A DNA stretch of 64,000 nt. Source: Aeromonas eucrenophila (GTDB lineage: Bacteria > Pseudomonadota > Gammaproteobacteria > Enterobacterales > Aeromonadaceae). Every line of letters begins with the position of its first letter. The stretch's first letter is position 1. The stretch lies in the NCBI RefSeq assembly GCF_000819865.1, contig NZ_CDDF01000005.1:108924-172923 (forward strand). The letters run 5' to 3'. The notes beneath the pieces are model-generated. The model saw only the letters and a program-made list of their open reading frames with translations, did not search any database and was not told the origin of the DNA. Positions 1-11,801 of the stretch are shown here, one piece after another. The position numbers were made by a program, and so were the translations under genes.

Positions 1-2
1 CC

Positions 3-2720
<2,718 letters not shown>

Positions 2721-2736
2721 AGGATCTATTGTCCCT

Positions 2737-3687
2737 ATGAGTCTTTTTCTGGATTTTGAACAGCCGATCGCCGAATTGCAGGCGCAGATCGATGAACTTC
2801 GCCATGTGAGCGAGCATAACAATGCCGTGGATCTGAGCGAAGACATTCGCCGGCTGGAGAAGAAAAACGAAGAGCTGACCAAGAAGATCTTCGGCGATCT
2901 GGGGGCCTGGCAGGTATCCCAGATGGCGCGTCATCCCCAGCGCCCCTACACCCTCGACTACATCGAGCAGATCTTCACCGACTTCGACGAACTGGCTGGC
3001 GATCGCGCCTATGCCGATGACAAGGCCATCGTCGGCGGCATCGCCCGTCTCGACGGCGAGCCCGTGATGATCATCGGCCACCAGAAGGGTCGCGAGACCA
3101 AGGAGAAGATCAAGCGCAACTTCGGCATGCCGCGCCCGGAAGGGTACCGCAAGGCCCTGCGCCTGATGGAGATGGCCGAGCGCTTCAAGATGCCGATCAT
3201 CACCTTCATCGACACCCCTGGTGCCTATCCAGGCGTGGGTGCCGAGGAGCGTGGCCAGTCCGAGGCCATCGCCCGCAACCTGAAGGTCATGGCCGGTCTG
3301 ACCGTGCCGGTGGTCTGCACCGTCATCGGTGAAGGCGGCTCCGGCGGCGCCCTGGCCATCGGCGTTGGCGATCGCGTCAACATGCTGCAGTACTCCACCT
3401 ACTCCGTCATCTCGCCGGAAGGTTGCGCCTCCATCCTGTGGAAGAGTGCCGACAAGGCACCGGTGGCCGCCGATGCCATGGGCATCACGGCCCAGCGTCT
3501 GAAAGAGCTGAAACTCATCGACAACATCGTCGAGGAGCCGCTCGGTGGCGCCCACCGCGATGTGGAGAAGATGGCCAAGGGCCTCAAGGCCCGCATCAAG
3601 CAGGATCTGGATGCCTTGCGTCCGCTGGACAGCGAGCAACTGCTGGAGCAGCGCTACCAGCGTCTGCTGGGTTACGGCTACTGCTGA
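2737..3687 (+). CDS. accA: Acetyl-CoA carboxylase carboxyltransferase subunit alpha
   Basis: With AccD it transfers the carboxyl group from carboxybiotin to acetyl-CoA, giving malonyl-CoA for fatty acid synthesis. At 316 aa it is close to E. coli AccA (319 aa). The N-terminus [18 protein letters not shown] is family-typical and fixes the start at ATG 2737, with AGAGGA a little upstream; an upstream in-frame extension into dnaE lacks support. The carboxyltransferase core is clear ([33 protein letters not shown]). Its short spacing from dnaE suggests cotranscription, possibly with a promoter in the AT-richer dnaE 3' end. An intrinsic terminator follows. Confidence 0.98.
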   Translation: MSLFLDFEQPIAELQAQIDELRHVSEHNNAVDLSEDIRRLEKKNEELTKKIFGDLGAWQVSQMARHPQRPYTLDYIEQIFTDFDELAGDRAYADDKAIVGGIARLDGEPVMIIGHQKGRETKEKIKRNFGMPRPEGYRKALRLMEMAERFKMPIITFIDTPGAYPGVGAEERGQSEAIARNLKVMAGLTVPVVCTVIGEGGSGGALAIGVGDRVNMLQYSTYSVISPEGCASILWKSADKAPVAADAMGITAQRLKELKLIDNIVEEPLGGAHRDVEKMAKGLKARIKQDLDALRPLDSEQLLEQRYQRLLGYGYC

Positions 3688-3710
3688 TCCCGTCGGCAGT
3701 GCGAGCCAAG

Positions 3711-3741
3711 AAAAAGTCCCCGCCATGCGGGGACTTTTTTT
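3711..3741. terminator. Bidirectional intrinsic terminator
   Basis: Stem AAGTCCCCGC / GCGGGGACTT with loop CAT flanked by A-run and T-run, so it can end accA on plus and the MATE gene on minus. Confidence 0.9.
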
Positions 3742-3774
3742 ATGGGCAATCTTGGTGAGGCGAGGCAGCGGGTC

Positions 3775-5181
3775 TTATCCCGGAGTGACCCCCTGGCGTT
3801 GCCGGGTGGTCAAGGGGCCGGGTCGTCTGGCTGTGCTGGCCGGGGCCAGGGCGCGCCACTCTCGCCACAGCAGGTAGCACAGCGGCAGGGCCAGCAGCAG
3901 TATGCTGGCGGGCTGAGCCAGCAGCACACCGTCACGGCCCCACCAGAGCGGCAGCAGGGTGATCATCGGCAGCAGCAGCAGGGTCTTGCCAAGGGAGAGC
4001 ACCAGCGCCTGGCGGGTACGGGCCATGGATTGCAGCAGCACTATGCCAAACAGCAGCACCCCCTCCAGCGGAATGGCGGCCAGGTTGAGGGTCAGGCTGC
4101 GCACCGCCGCCGCCAGCAGCTCGGGATCCTGAACGCCGGTATAGAGCATGGCGACCTGGCGTGGCAACAGCTGGATCAGCAGCCAGACCGCCATGCCGTA
4201 AATCACCGTGATCTTGAGCCCCATCATCATCAGGAATCGCAGATCCCGGTGTCGCCCAGCCCCTGCCGCCTGGCCGATGAGGGGCTGAATGCCGAACGCC
4301 AACCCCTGCAGGATCACCACGAACACCGCCTCCGTGTAGCCGGCCACGGTGAAACCGGCCAGATCCTTGACCGAGCCGTGGACCATCAGCTGGCTGTTGT
4401 GCAGCAGCAACAAGAGCCCCAGGTTGAACTGGGCGATGAGGCTCGGCAGGCCGCAGAACAGCAGGCTTGGCATGGCGCCGACCCTGGGCAGCAGCATGGA
4501 CGGGGAGAGCCGCAGGCGGGCATAGGGGGTGAAGAAGTACCCGAGTCCGAGCAGGCTGACCACCGCCTCGGAGATGAGCGTCGCCTGGGCGGTGCCCACC
4601 AGTCCCAGCCCCAGCCGACCGACCATGAGGTAGTTGAGGAGGATGTTGAGCACGGCGCCGCTGCTGACCAGGATCATGGCGAGCCTGGGGCGCCCGTCAT
4701 TGCGCAGCAGATAGGGTACCGCCAGGTTGGCGGCCAGCAGCAGGGTACCGCCACCAATCCAGGTGAGGTAGTCGCTGGCCTGTTGCCAGATGGCCGAGCC
4801 TGGCTCGATTCCCAGCGCGAGCAGGATGTCGCCGTGCCAGTGGTGCAGCAGCAGCGGCGCGATCGCGCCCAGGATCAGCACCAGCCAGAGGACATTGACC
4901 AGGGTCTGGCGGGCCGACGTTAACTGCCTGGCCCCTTGCTGGAGGGAGATGGTGGTGGCGGCCCCCATGGCGAGCATGGCGGCGAGGCCGATCAGCACCA
5001 TGATGACCGGATAGACCAGGTTGATGCCGGCGAGGCCGGCGGCCCCCACGTAGTGGCCGACGAAGATGCCATCGACCAGGTAATAGGCGCCGGAGACCAG
5101 CATGGCGAGGATGGAAGGGAGCGCGTAGCCCCAGAAGCGCCGGGTCATGGCCCGCGGGCGTTGGATGAAATAGGCTGACAT
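3775..5181 (-). CDS. MATE family multidrug/metabolite exporter
   Basis: Inner-membrane MatE (NorM/MepA-like) efflux protein of 468 aa, predicted to use an ion gradient to export cationic drugs or metabolites. About twelve hydrophobic segments are visible, with the characteristic paired MatE repeats (WGYALPSILAMLVSGAYYLVD near residue 17, and a second repeat near 240 with FCGLPSLIAQFNLGLLLLLHN). Start ATG 5181 is preferred over an in-frame GTG at 5196, because GGTGAG lies upstream of the ATG while nothing precedes the GTG. It lies downstream of a LysR gene on the same strand, which may control it. Substrate unknown. Confidence 0.88.
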   Translation of the reverse strand: MSAYFIQRPRAMTRRFWGYALPSILAMLVSGAYYLVDGIFVGHYVGAAGLAGINLVYPVIMVLIGLAAMLAMGAATTISLQQGARQLTSARQTLVNVLWLVLILGAIAPLLLHHWHGDILLALGIEPGSAIWQQASDYLTWIGGGTLLLAANLAVPYLLRNDGRPRLAMILVSSGAVLNILLNYLMVGRLGLGLVGTAQATLISEAVVSLLGLGYFFTPYARLRLSPSMLLPRVGAMPSLLFCGLPSLIAQFNLGLLLLLHNSQLMVHGSVKDLAGFTVAGYTEAVFVVILQGLAFGIQPLIGQAAGAGRHRDLRFLMMMGLKITVIYGMAVWLLIQLLPRQVAMLYTGVQDPELLAAAVRSLTLNLAAIPLEGVLLFGIVLLQSMARTRQALVLSLGKTLLLLPMITLLPLWWGRDGVLLAQPASILLLALPLCYLLWREWRALAPASTARRPGPLTTRQRQGVTPG

Positions 5182-5288
5182 GTCTGTGCTTCTCACCGAA
5201 TGCAGGGATCGAAGCCACAGTGTAGATTGTCACATTTTAATTGATAATCCGGCTTTTACTTTATGAATTACTGAGTGTAACTCATCAA

Positions 5289-6194
5289 TCAAGACTGGCG
5301 ATGGTGCGCCTTCAACATGTCGATCAGGGCTCGCAGGCCGCTGCCGAGCTGGTGGCGACTGGGATAGAAGAGATTGAAACCGGCAAAAACGGGGCTCCAG
5401 GGGGCCAGCACCGTCACCAGCCGACCCGCCGCCAACGCCTCCTTCACCTCCTCCTCGTAGCAATAGGCCAGCCCCAATCCCGCCTCGGCTGCCCCCAGAT
5501 AGAGCGCCGGGGTGCTGGTGGTGAGGGGCCCGCTCACCTCTATCTCCAGCAACTCGTCGTCGGCGGCGAAGGCCCAGCGATAGTGGTGATGGGGCGTGAG
5601 GCGATACCCAATGCAATCATGCTGGGTCAGCTCGGACGGGTGGTGGGGTGTGCCACGACGAGCAAGATAATCAGGTGATCCCACTACCAGATAGCGGTGC
5701 AGCGGGCCAAGCGGCACCGCGATCATCTCCTTGGGCAAGAGGTCGCCATAGAAGAGGGCGGCGTCGTAGCCATCCTCGATGAGACGGGGCATCAGCTCCT
5801 GCTCCACCACTTCCACCTGCATGCGCGGATAGCGGATCAGATAGTCGATCAGTACCGGGGCCAGCAGATCGTGGATGGCGGCGCGCGGCGCGCAGATCTT
5901 CAATCTACCGACCGGTTCATCGCCGTGGCGGGTCAACTCCTCGAGGGCCCCCTCCAGTTGGCTCAGGGTCGGCAGCAGTTGTGCCAGCAGCCGTTGGCCG
6001 GCGTCGGTCGCTACCACGGCTCTGGTGCTGCGATTGAGCAACCTGACACCCAGACGACGCTCAAAACCTTTGAGGGAGTGACTCAGGGCCGAGGCCGAGA
6101 CCCCGAGCTCGAGCGCCGCCTTGCTGAAACTCTGATGGCGGGCGACGGCGGCAAATACCGCGAGTTCGGCGAGGTCGGTGCGGGTGATGGTCAT
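5289..6194 (-). CDS. LysR family transcriptional regulator
   Basis: DNA-binding regulator of 301 aa. The N-terminal winged HTH (residues ~5-65: LAVFAAVARHQSFSKAALELGVSASALSHSLKGFERRLG) is followed by a LysR substrate-binding domain (~90-290). The start is set at ATG 6194 from the usual LysR N-terminus; 22 further in-frame residues upstream look non-coding and no strong ribosome site is seen. It precedes the MATE exporter by ~107 bp on the same strand, so it is a plausible regulator of that exporter. The inducer cannot be read from the sequence. Confidence 0.88.
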   Translation of the reverse strand: MTITRTDLAELAVFAAVARHQSFSKAALELGVSASALSHSLKGFERRLGVRLLNRSTRAVVATDAGQRLLAQLLPTLSQLEGALEELTRHGDEPVGRLKICAPRAAIHDLLAPVLIDYLIRYPRMQVEVVEQELMPRLIEDGYDAALFYGDLLPKEMIAVPLGPLHRYLVVGSPDYLARRGTPHHPSELTQHDCIGYRLTPHHHYRWAFAADDELLEIEVSGPLTTSTPALYLGAAEAGLGLAYCYEEEVKEALAAGRLVTVLAPWSPVFAGFNLFYPSRHQLGSGLRALIDMLKAHHRQS

Positions 6195-6694
6195 CGTAAT
6201 TAAGCAAAGGGGAGGGGGAAAACTAGGGTACGCCATGGCAGGACGGGACACAATCAGCACGCTAAAACGGAACTTGTGAACGAATTGTTGTTGCCCTCAG
6301 GCCATAGAATCCAGTGAAACAAATTTGATTTGTTAAAAAAATCTAACAAATCGGCGCCTGCAATGTGATCTTGCGCGATTGAAAGGCGACTGGAGTCAAA
6401 CTTTGGTTGATTAATTCAAAAAAACGCTGTGATTAATAGCCCCTTTTAATTAGAGTCAGCCCATCGAATGAGGTGGTCGTTGCGAAGTTGTTAAAAAGGC
6501 GCGCGACACACATCAGCATCACGATCTCATACCTTCGTTTGTTGCGATTTGGTTGCCACAAGGAGTGATGGCCCGATTGCCGGGGTGTGAGAGTTAAAAG
6601 GACGAAGAGCAGGCGTTCCAGGGAGATGGAACCGGGCCCATGGCCCACACCCGACTAGTAAGATTCCACTTTCCTTGATGACAGGAACAACCCT
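6195..6694. other. 500-bp intergenic region between lysR and sdaC-like gene
   Basis: AT-richer divergent region. It holds a 9-bp inverted repeat at 6327-6352 and a 6-bp one, GTTCCA/TGGAAC, near 6613-6630. A nine-codon ORF at 6568-6597 has AAGGAG too close to its ATG to be convincing. No longer gene is supported. Confidence 0.6.
6327..6352. promoter_or_regulatory. Inverted repeat, candidate operator
   Basis: GATTTGTTA (6327-6335) and TAACAAATC (6344-6352) are perfect 9-bp arms separated by 8 A-rich bases. It lies between lysR and the serine transporter gene and could bind the LysR protein or a regulator of the transporter. No U-tract follows, so a terminator is unlikely. Confidence 0.4.
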
Positions 6695-7990
6695 ATGTCT
6701 GACATGAATATTGCAGTTGAAGGCAGCTTAGCCAGTAATGCATCTTCCCGTGGCATCAACAAGGCCGATCTGGTCTGGATGCTGGGCCTGTACGGTACCG
6801 CCATCGGTGCCGGTGTCCTCTTCCTGCCGATCAACGCCGGTGTCGGTGGTCTGTGGCCGCTGGTGGCCATGCTGGTCCTGGCCCTGCCGCTGACCTTCTT
6901 CGCACACCGCGGCCTGACCCGCTTCGTGCTGTCCGGCTCCACCCGTGATGGCGACATCACCGAGGTGGTGGAAGAACACTTCGGCAAGACCGCAGGCAAG
7001 TTCATCACCCTGCTCTACTTCTTCGCCATCTACCCGATCCTGTTGATGTACTCTGTTGCCATCACCAACACGGTCGAGAGCCTGATGGTGCACCAGCTGG
7101 GCATGTCTGCTCCGCCCCGTGCCATCCTGTCGCTGGTGCTGATCCTGGGTCTGATGGCGATCGTTCGTCTCGGCGGCCAGGTCATCGTCAAGGCGATGAG
7201 CGTGATGGTGTTCCCGTTCGTCATCACCCTGATGGGTCTGGCACTCTACCTGATCCCCCATTGGAATGGTGCCATCATCACCGAAGCGCCGGCCCTGTCC
7301 GATGCCTTCAACGGTGACTTCATCAAGACCCTGTGGCTGGCGATCCCGGTAATGGTGTTCTCCTTCAACCACTCCCCGATCATCTCCTCCTTCGCGGTGG
7401 ACAACAAAGGCCGCTACGGCGAGAACGCCGAGAAGAAGTGCAGCAACATCCTGCTGGGCGCCCACGTCATGATGGTCATGACAGTGATGTTCTTCGTGTT
7501 CAGCTGCGTACTGAGCCTGTCCCCGGCCGACCTGGCTGCCGCCAAGGAACAGAACATCTCCATCCTGTCCTACCTGGCCAACCACTTCGACAACCCGGTT
7601 ATCGCCACCGTAGCACCGCTGATCGCCCTGGTCGCCATCAGCAAGTCCTTCCTGGGTCACTACCTGGGTGCACAAGAAGGCATGAACGGCCTGATGGCCA
7701 AGGCACTGCGTGAGAAGGGCAAGAAGGTCGAGATCAAGCAGCTCAACAAAGTGACCGCTATCTTCATGATCCTGACCACCTGGGCCATCGCCACCATCAA
7801 CCCGAGCATCCTCGGCATGATCGAAGACCTGGGCGGCCCCATCATCGCGATGCTGCTGTTCCTGATGCCGATGTACGCCATCACCAAGGTGCCTGCCATG
7901 CGCAAATACGCTGGCAACATCAGCAACGGCTTCGTGACCCTGATTGGCCTGATCGCCATGTCCGGCATCATCTACAAGCTGATTGCCTGA
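6695..7990 (+). CDS. sdaC: SdaC-type serine/threonine:proton symporter (HAAAP family)
   Basis: Inner-membrane amino-acid permease of 431 aa with about eleven membrane segments. The sequence is typical of the SdaC/TdcC branch: LVWMLGLYGTAIGAGVLFLPINAG at residues ~24-47, FSFNHSPIISSFA near 223, and the SKSFLGHYLGAQEGMNGL segment near 315. It probably imports L-serine with protons; a threonine preference cannot be excluded. Start ATG 6695 has AGGAAC upstream. A long 500-bp upstream region carries a dyad, and an intrinsic terminator follows, so it is monocistronic. No serine deaminase gene is adjacent, unlike the sdaCB arrangement of E. coli. Confidence 0.85.
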   Translation: MSDMNIAVEGSLASNASSRGINKADLVWMLGLYGTAIGAGVLFLPINAGVGGLWPLVAMLVLALPLTFFAHRGLTRFVLSGSTRDGDITEVVEEHFGKTAGKFITLLYFFAIYPILLMYSVAITNTVESLMVHQLGMSAPPRAILSLVLILGLMAIVRLGGQVIVKAMSVMVFPFVITLMGLALYLIPHWNGAIITEAPALSDAFNGDFIKTLWLAIPVMVFSFNHSPIISSFAVDNKGRYGENAEKKCSNILLGAHVMMVMTVMFFVFSCVLSLSPADLAAAKEQNISILSYLANHFDNPVIATVAPLIALVAISKSFLGHYLGAQEGMNGLMAKALREKGKKVEIKQLNKVTAIFMILTTWAIATINPSILGMIEDLGGPIIAMLLFLMPMYAITKVPAMRKYAGNISNGFVTLIGLIAMSGIIYKLIA

Positions 7991-8012
7991 TAACAAAGCA
8001 AAACCTTGTGAG

Positions 8013-8043
8013 AAAGCCGCCTCGAAAGAGGCGGCTTTTTTTA
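8013..8043 (+). terminator. Intrinsic terminator of sdaC-like gene
   Basis: Eleven-bp stem AAGCCGCCTC...GAGGCGGCTT with a GAAA loop followed by a run of T. Confidence 0.92.
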
Positions 8044-8124
8044 TGGGAGCACGATAGCCCTTAACAAGCGCGTGATGGCGGCCTAACATGGCGGGATGTT
8101 TTTTTGAGTCGGGACAAAAGGAAT

Positions 8125-9411
8125 ATGTCTGCGTTGAAAAAAGAGCTCGGGCTCTGGCAGGGGATGGGGCTGCTCGCCACCTCCCTGCTCGGTACCGGGA
8201 TCTTTGTGGTACCGGCGACCGCGGCGTCGCTGGCGGGGGGCGCCTCGCTCTGGGCCTGGGTGTTGCTGATCGTGCTGGTGCTGCCCATCGCCTTCACCTT
8301 CGCCCGCCTCGGCCGCCGCTACCCTCATGCCGGCGGTGCGCCGCACCTCATCGGCCTAGCCTTTGGCAACGGCGCCGAGCGCTTCTCCGCCTTCCTGTTC
8401 CTGGCGGTGCTGCCGGTGGGCTTGCCCGCCGCCCTCACCATAGCCGCCGGCTTCTGGCATGCCCTGTTTGACATGGGGGAGTGGACCCTGTGGGGCATTC
8501 AGCTGCTGACCCTGCTCGGGGTATTCTTGCTCGGCCTGCGCGGCGCGCGCTCCTCGGGCAACCTGCAACTGCTGATCGCCCTGGCCATCCTGGGGCTGAC
8601 CCTGCTCATCTGGTTCAAGGGGGATCTCGGCTGGCGCGATGCCGCCCAGCCGCTGCCGACCGAGGCGCAGTGGCCCGCCATGGGCACGGCGCTGGCGGTG
8701 ATGTTCTGGTGCTTCGTGGGGCTGGAAGCCTTCGCCCACATGGGGGAGGAGTTCAAGCGCCCAGAGCGGGATTACCCCTTGGCACTGCTCGGCGGCGTGC
8801 TGCTGGCGGGGCTCATCTACTGGATCCACTCCCTGGTGGTGCTGAAATACGGCCTCTACGGGGACGAGGCGACCAATGCCACCGCCATCCCGGCCCTGCT
8901 GTCGCTGCTGTTCGGGCCGACCGCCAAGTGGCTGGTGGCGATCCTGGGTTATCTCTCCTGTTTTGCCAGCATCAACATCTATCTGCAGGGCTTTGCGCGC
9001 CTGATCTGGAGCATGGCGCGGGAGGGCAAACTGCCGGTCTCCCTCTCCCGCCTCTCGGCCCGGGGGGCGCCGCTGGTGGCCCTGTGCTGGGTGCTCGTCA
9101 TCTGCCTCATCTCCATCACCCTGATCCTCTGGCTCAAGCTGCCGCTCGATGAGCTCATCCGCTATGCCAACGGCAACTTCGTGCTGGTCTATCTGCTCTG
9201 CATGGCGGCGGGCTGGCGCCTGCTCGGCGGCATGGGCAAGGGGCTGGCGGGGCTCAGCGTACTGCTCTGCCTCGCCGTGCTGGTGGCGCTCGCCTCCCAG
9301 GTGCTCTACGCCGTGCTGCTGAGCGCGGGTTACGGCCTGTTCTCCCTGTGGCGGCGCATGCGTCGCCGTCGGCGCCTGCACGATGAGGGCAGCCTCTCCG
9401 CCATCAAGTAA
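8125..9411 (+). CDS. yjeH: YjeH-type methionine/branched-chain amino acid exporter (APC family)
   Basis: APC-superfamily transporter of 428 aa with ~12 membrane helices; E. coli YjeH exports L-methionine and branched-chain amino acids. The N-terminus MSALKKELGLWQGMGLLATS resembles that of E. coli YjeH as I recall it, which sets the start at ATG 8125 rather than an in-frame TTG at 8104; AAAAGG precedes the ATG, somewhat close. The GTGIFVVPA motif of APC helix 1 is at residues ~23-31. The C-terminus is very basic (RRMRRRRRLHDEG). It is monocistronic, between two terminators. Confidence 0.85.
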   Translation: MSALKKELGLWQGMGLLATSLLGTGIFVVPATAASLAGGASLWAWVLLIVLVLPIAFTFARLGRRYPHAGGAPHLIGLAFGNGAERFSAFLFLAVLPVGLPAALTIAAGFWHALFDMGEWTLWGIQLLTLLGVFLLGLRGARSSGNLQLLIALAILGLTLLIWFKGDLGWRDAAQPLPTEAQWPAMGTALAVMFWCFVGLEAFAHMGEEFKRPERDYPLALLGGVLLAGLIYWIHSLVVLKYGLYGDEATNATAIPALLSLLFGPTAKWLVAILGYLSCFASINIYLQGFARLIWSMAREGKLPVSLSRLSARGAPLVALCWVLVICLISITLILWLKLPLDELIRYANGNFVLVYLLCMAAGWRLLGGMGKGLAGLSVLLCLAVLVALASQVLYAVLLSAGYGLFSLWRRMRRRRRLHDEGSLSAIK

Positions 9412-9433
9412 CCCCAGTCGGCAACCCGATAGC

Positions 9434-9460
9434 AAAAGCCCCGCAGTGCGGGGCTTTTTG
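9434..9460. terminator. Bidirectional intrinsic terminator
   Basis: AAAAGCCCCGC / GCGGGGCTTTTT with a short loop, lying between convergent yjeH and the acetyltransferase gene. Confidence 0.9.
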
Positions 9461-9464
9461 TTGG

Positions 9465-10004
9465 CTACTGATTGCCTGGCAGGTCACTGCGCAAGATGGC
9501 GTATTGGTGCAGGGAGATGAAGCCACCGGCCTTGATTTCGCACTCCCGCGCCGTGCCTTCATAGTGAAAACCGGCCCGCTCGAGCAGGCGCGCCGAGGGG
9601 GTATTGGGCTCCTCGACCACCGCCAGCAGTCGATGCAGATCCGTGGTGTGGTAGATCAGGGCCAGCGCCTGCCGCAGGGCCTCGCCCATGATCCCCTTGC
9701 CCCAGTATTCGGGATAGAGCCAGTAGCCGAGCTCGGCGCACTTGTGGCGCGGGTCGGCGTCGTTGTAGCCGATGGCCCCCATTGGCTCATGGGTATCCGG
9801 GTTGCGGATCAGGAACCAGGCGCCGCTGCCGGTCCGGGTTATTTCGGCGTACCAGTCCATCTGTTCCTCGCAGGCCGCGAGGCTGTGGTAACTGACGCCG
9901 TAGTAGGCGATGACGTCGGGATCCGACAGGCCGCGATAGATGTGGATCAGATCGCTGGCCTGGATGGGGCTTAGCTTCAGGGTCGCCGTTGATGGGTGTG
10001 ACAT
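9465..10004 (-). CDS. GNAT N-acetyltransferase (RimJ/RimL-like)
   Basis: A 179-aa acetyl-CoA-dependent acetyltransferase of the Acetyltransf_3 type. Visible features are the beta4 segment MGAIGYNDADPRHKCAELGY, the acetyl-CoA loop PEYWGKGIMGEALR (Q/RxxGxG-like, residues ~98-111) and the C-terminal NTPSARLLERAGFHYEG motif. RimJ-like members modify ribosomal protein N-termini, but many acetylate other amines, so the substrate is open. It lies 66 bp downstream of the ABC-F gene on the same strand and may be expressed with it. Confidence 0.85.
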   Translation of the reverse strand: MSHPSTATLKLSPIQASDLIHIYRGLSDPDVIAYYGVSYHSLAACEEQMDWYAEITRTGSGAWFLIRNPDTHEPMGAIGYNDADPRHKCAELGYWLYPEYWGKGIMGEALRQALALIYHTTDLHRLLAVVEEPNTPSARLLERAGFHYEGTARECEIKAGGFISLHQYAILRSDLPGNQ

Positions 10005-10070
10005 GGGTGTCTCCTGGCGGCCACTGCTGGCCGCCTTGGGTTAATGGGGTAGATGGAACGGGTGGGGGGA

Positions 10071-11801
10071 TCAGCACTCGTTGAGGCCAAGATGCGCGGT
10101 AAGCTGGTGCAATTCGTCGCGCCATACCTGTTGCAGTCTTGGAGTCTGGTGCTTGGGCCTGCGGGCGAGATCGGCGGCCAGCAAGGCCTCCAGCTCATAC
10201 CAGCGCGCCAGCTGCGCCTCTTCGTCATCCCCGGCCCCGCTCGGCTGCTCGGCGGCCGCGTCGGGCGAATCGCTCACCTTGTCCTCTTCTTGCGTGCCGA
10301 GCAGTTCGGCATAGGCCCGCTCGGCGCTGTGCGCCTCGTGGATCCACCCGTCTCGTATCAGCCAGAAGCGGTTGCAACTGCGCTCGATCAGATCCCGGTC
10401 GTGGGAGATCAGCAAGACCCCGCCGGCAAACTGAAGCAGGGCCTCGGCCAGCTCCTCCTTGCCCTCCAGATCCAGGTGGTTGGTGGGCTCATCGAGCCAG
10501 AGCAGATGATGATTGGCCAGCGACAGGGCGAGAAACAGCAGTCTGGCCCGCTCGCCACCACTCAAGGCCTGCACCTGCTGGCCGTGCCTGGAGTAGGGGA
10601 AGCCCGCGCGGATCAAGGCCTGGCGCAGCGTCACCCCCGGCAGGGGTGCCAGGGAGTAGAGGGCGTCGGTCAGGCTGGCGCCATCGTCGAGCTGCTGCAG
10701 GGCCTGATCGTAGTAGGCGATGCTGGCACCGGGGTGGTGGTACCAGCCCTCGGGTGGCACTTGCTCGCAAAGCTCGCGCCAGCACTGGCGCAGCAGAGAG
10801 GACTTGCCCGTGCCGTTGGCGCCGAGCAAGGCGACCCTGTCCCCCGAGCGGAGCCTGAGCCCCTCGGCTCGCAGCAAGGGGGGCAGTCCGGGGGCCGGAC
10901 GCACCTCGAGCGCCTCCAGCCGCAGCAGGGCGTCGGCTTGCAGCCCCAGCCCGTGCAGCTCGAGCCGCCAGGGGGCACCGGCGCCAACCTGGCTCTGCTC
11001 CTCCTGCAGCCGGACGATGCGTTTCTCCATGGACTTGGCCTGGCGCACCAGCTTCTCGTTGTCGTGCTCCCGCCCCCAGATGGCGAGCCGCTTGCTGCTG
11101 GCACTCAGTCTGTCTATCTCCTTCTGCTCGTCGGCCCGGCGCTGGCGGGCATTGTCGTCCTCCTCGGCCAGCGCCACCCTGGCCTGACTGCAGGGCAGGG
11201 CGAAACGATAGAGCCGCCTGTCCCGCAGGATGAGGGTGTCGCTGGTCACCCGATCGAGCAGACGAGCGTCGTGGGAGACCAGCACCAGGGCGCCGCGCCA
11301 GCCCAGCAGGAAGCGCTCGAGCCAGAGCAGGGAGGGCAGATCCAGGTGGTTGCTGGGCTCGTCGAGCAGCAGCAGGTTGGGTTGGCGCAGCAGGGCGCGC
11401 CCTATCTGCAAGCGGCTGTGCTGGCCACCGCTCAGGGCACTGACCGGCACTGCCGCCTGTTCGCTCAGTTGCAGTTCGGTCAGCATCTTGTCCACCTGCC
11501 AGTCTAGGCCGGGGTCGAATGCCAGGGTTTCTGCCAGCACGTCGCGGGTACTGAGTGTCTGCAACTGCGCGGGCAGATGCTGGGACACGAACTCGCAGCG
11601 GCAGGGGGCGGCTCTGTGTATGCGTCCGTCATGGGGCGGGATCTGGCCGGCCAGCAGGGCGAGCAGGGTGCTCTTGCCACTGCCATTGGCGCCGATGAGG
11701 CCGATGCGATCGCCGCTCTGGATGCTGAGTTCGAGGCCGTCGAATAAGGGAAGGTGTCCTGCAGTCATCTGCAGGGAGTGGGTACTCATCAGGGTTGTCA
11801 T
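10071..11801 (-). CDS. ABC-F family ATPase, probable ribosome-acting (translation/antibiotic protection) factor
   Basis: A 576-aa soluble protein with two ABC domains in tandem and no membrane segments. Walker A GANGSGKS (residues ~37-44), signature ALSGGQHSRLQ, Walker B LLLDEPSNHLD and SHD switch form ABC1. A ~70-residue charged linker (EEDDNARQRRADEQKEID onward) follows. ABC2 has GANGTGKS, LSGGERARLL and LWLDEPTNHLD. The long arm insertion of EttA is not evident, and the C-terminus carries an acidic plus helical extension of ~75 residues. ABC-F proteins enter the ribosomal E site; some give drug resistance. The upstream leader peptide and RBS-masking helix suggest induction by ribosome stalling. 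It is not clearly Uup, EttA, YbiT or YheS. Confidence 0.88.
   Translation of the reverse strand: MTTLMSTHSLQMTAGHLPLFDGLELSIQSGDRIGLIGANGSGKSTLLALLAGQIPPHDGRIHRAAPCRCEFVSQHLPAQLQTLSTRDVLAETLAFDPGLDWQVDKMLTELQLSEQAAVPVSALSGGQHSRLQIGRALLRQPNLLLLDEPSNHLDLPSLLWLERFLLGWRGALVLVSHDARLLDRVTSDTLILRDRRLYRFALPCSQARVALAEEDDNARQRRADEQKEIDRLSASSKRLAIWGREHDNEKLVRQAKSMEKRIVRLQEEQSQVGAGAPWRLELHGLGLQADALLRLEALEVRPAPGLPPLLRAEGLRLRSGDRVALLGANGTGKSSLLRQCWRELCEQVPPEGWYHHPGASIAYYDQALQQLDDGASLTDALYSLAPLPGVTLRQALIRAGFPYSRHGQQVQALSGGERARLLFLALSLANHHLLWLDEPTNHLDLEGKEELAEALLQFAGGVLLISHDRDLIERSCNRFWLIRDGWIHEAHSAERAYAELLGTQEEDKVSDSPDAAAEQPSGAGDDEEAQLARWYELEALLAADLARRPKHQTPRLQQVWRDELHQLTAHLGLNEC

Noticed and set aside
6568-6597. 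Nine-codon leader ORF (MARLPGCES) ahead of the serine transporter gene
   Set aside because: AAGGAG is only 2 nt from the ATG and no attenuator structure is associated; peptide has no obvious link to serine.
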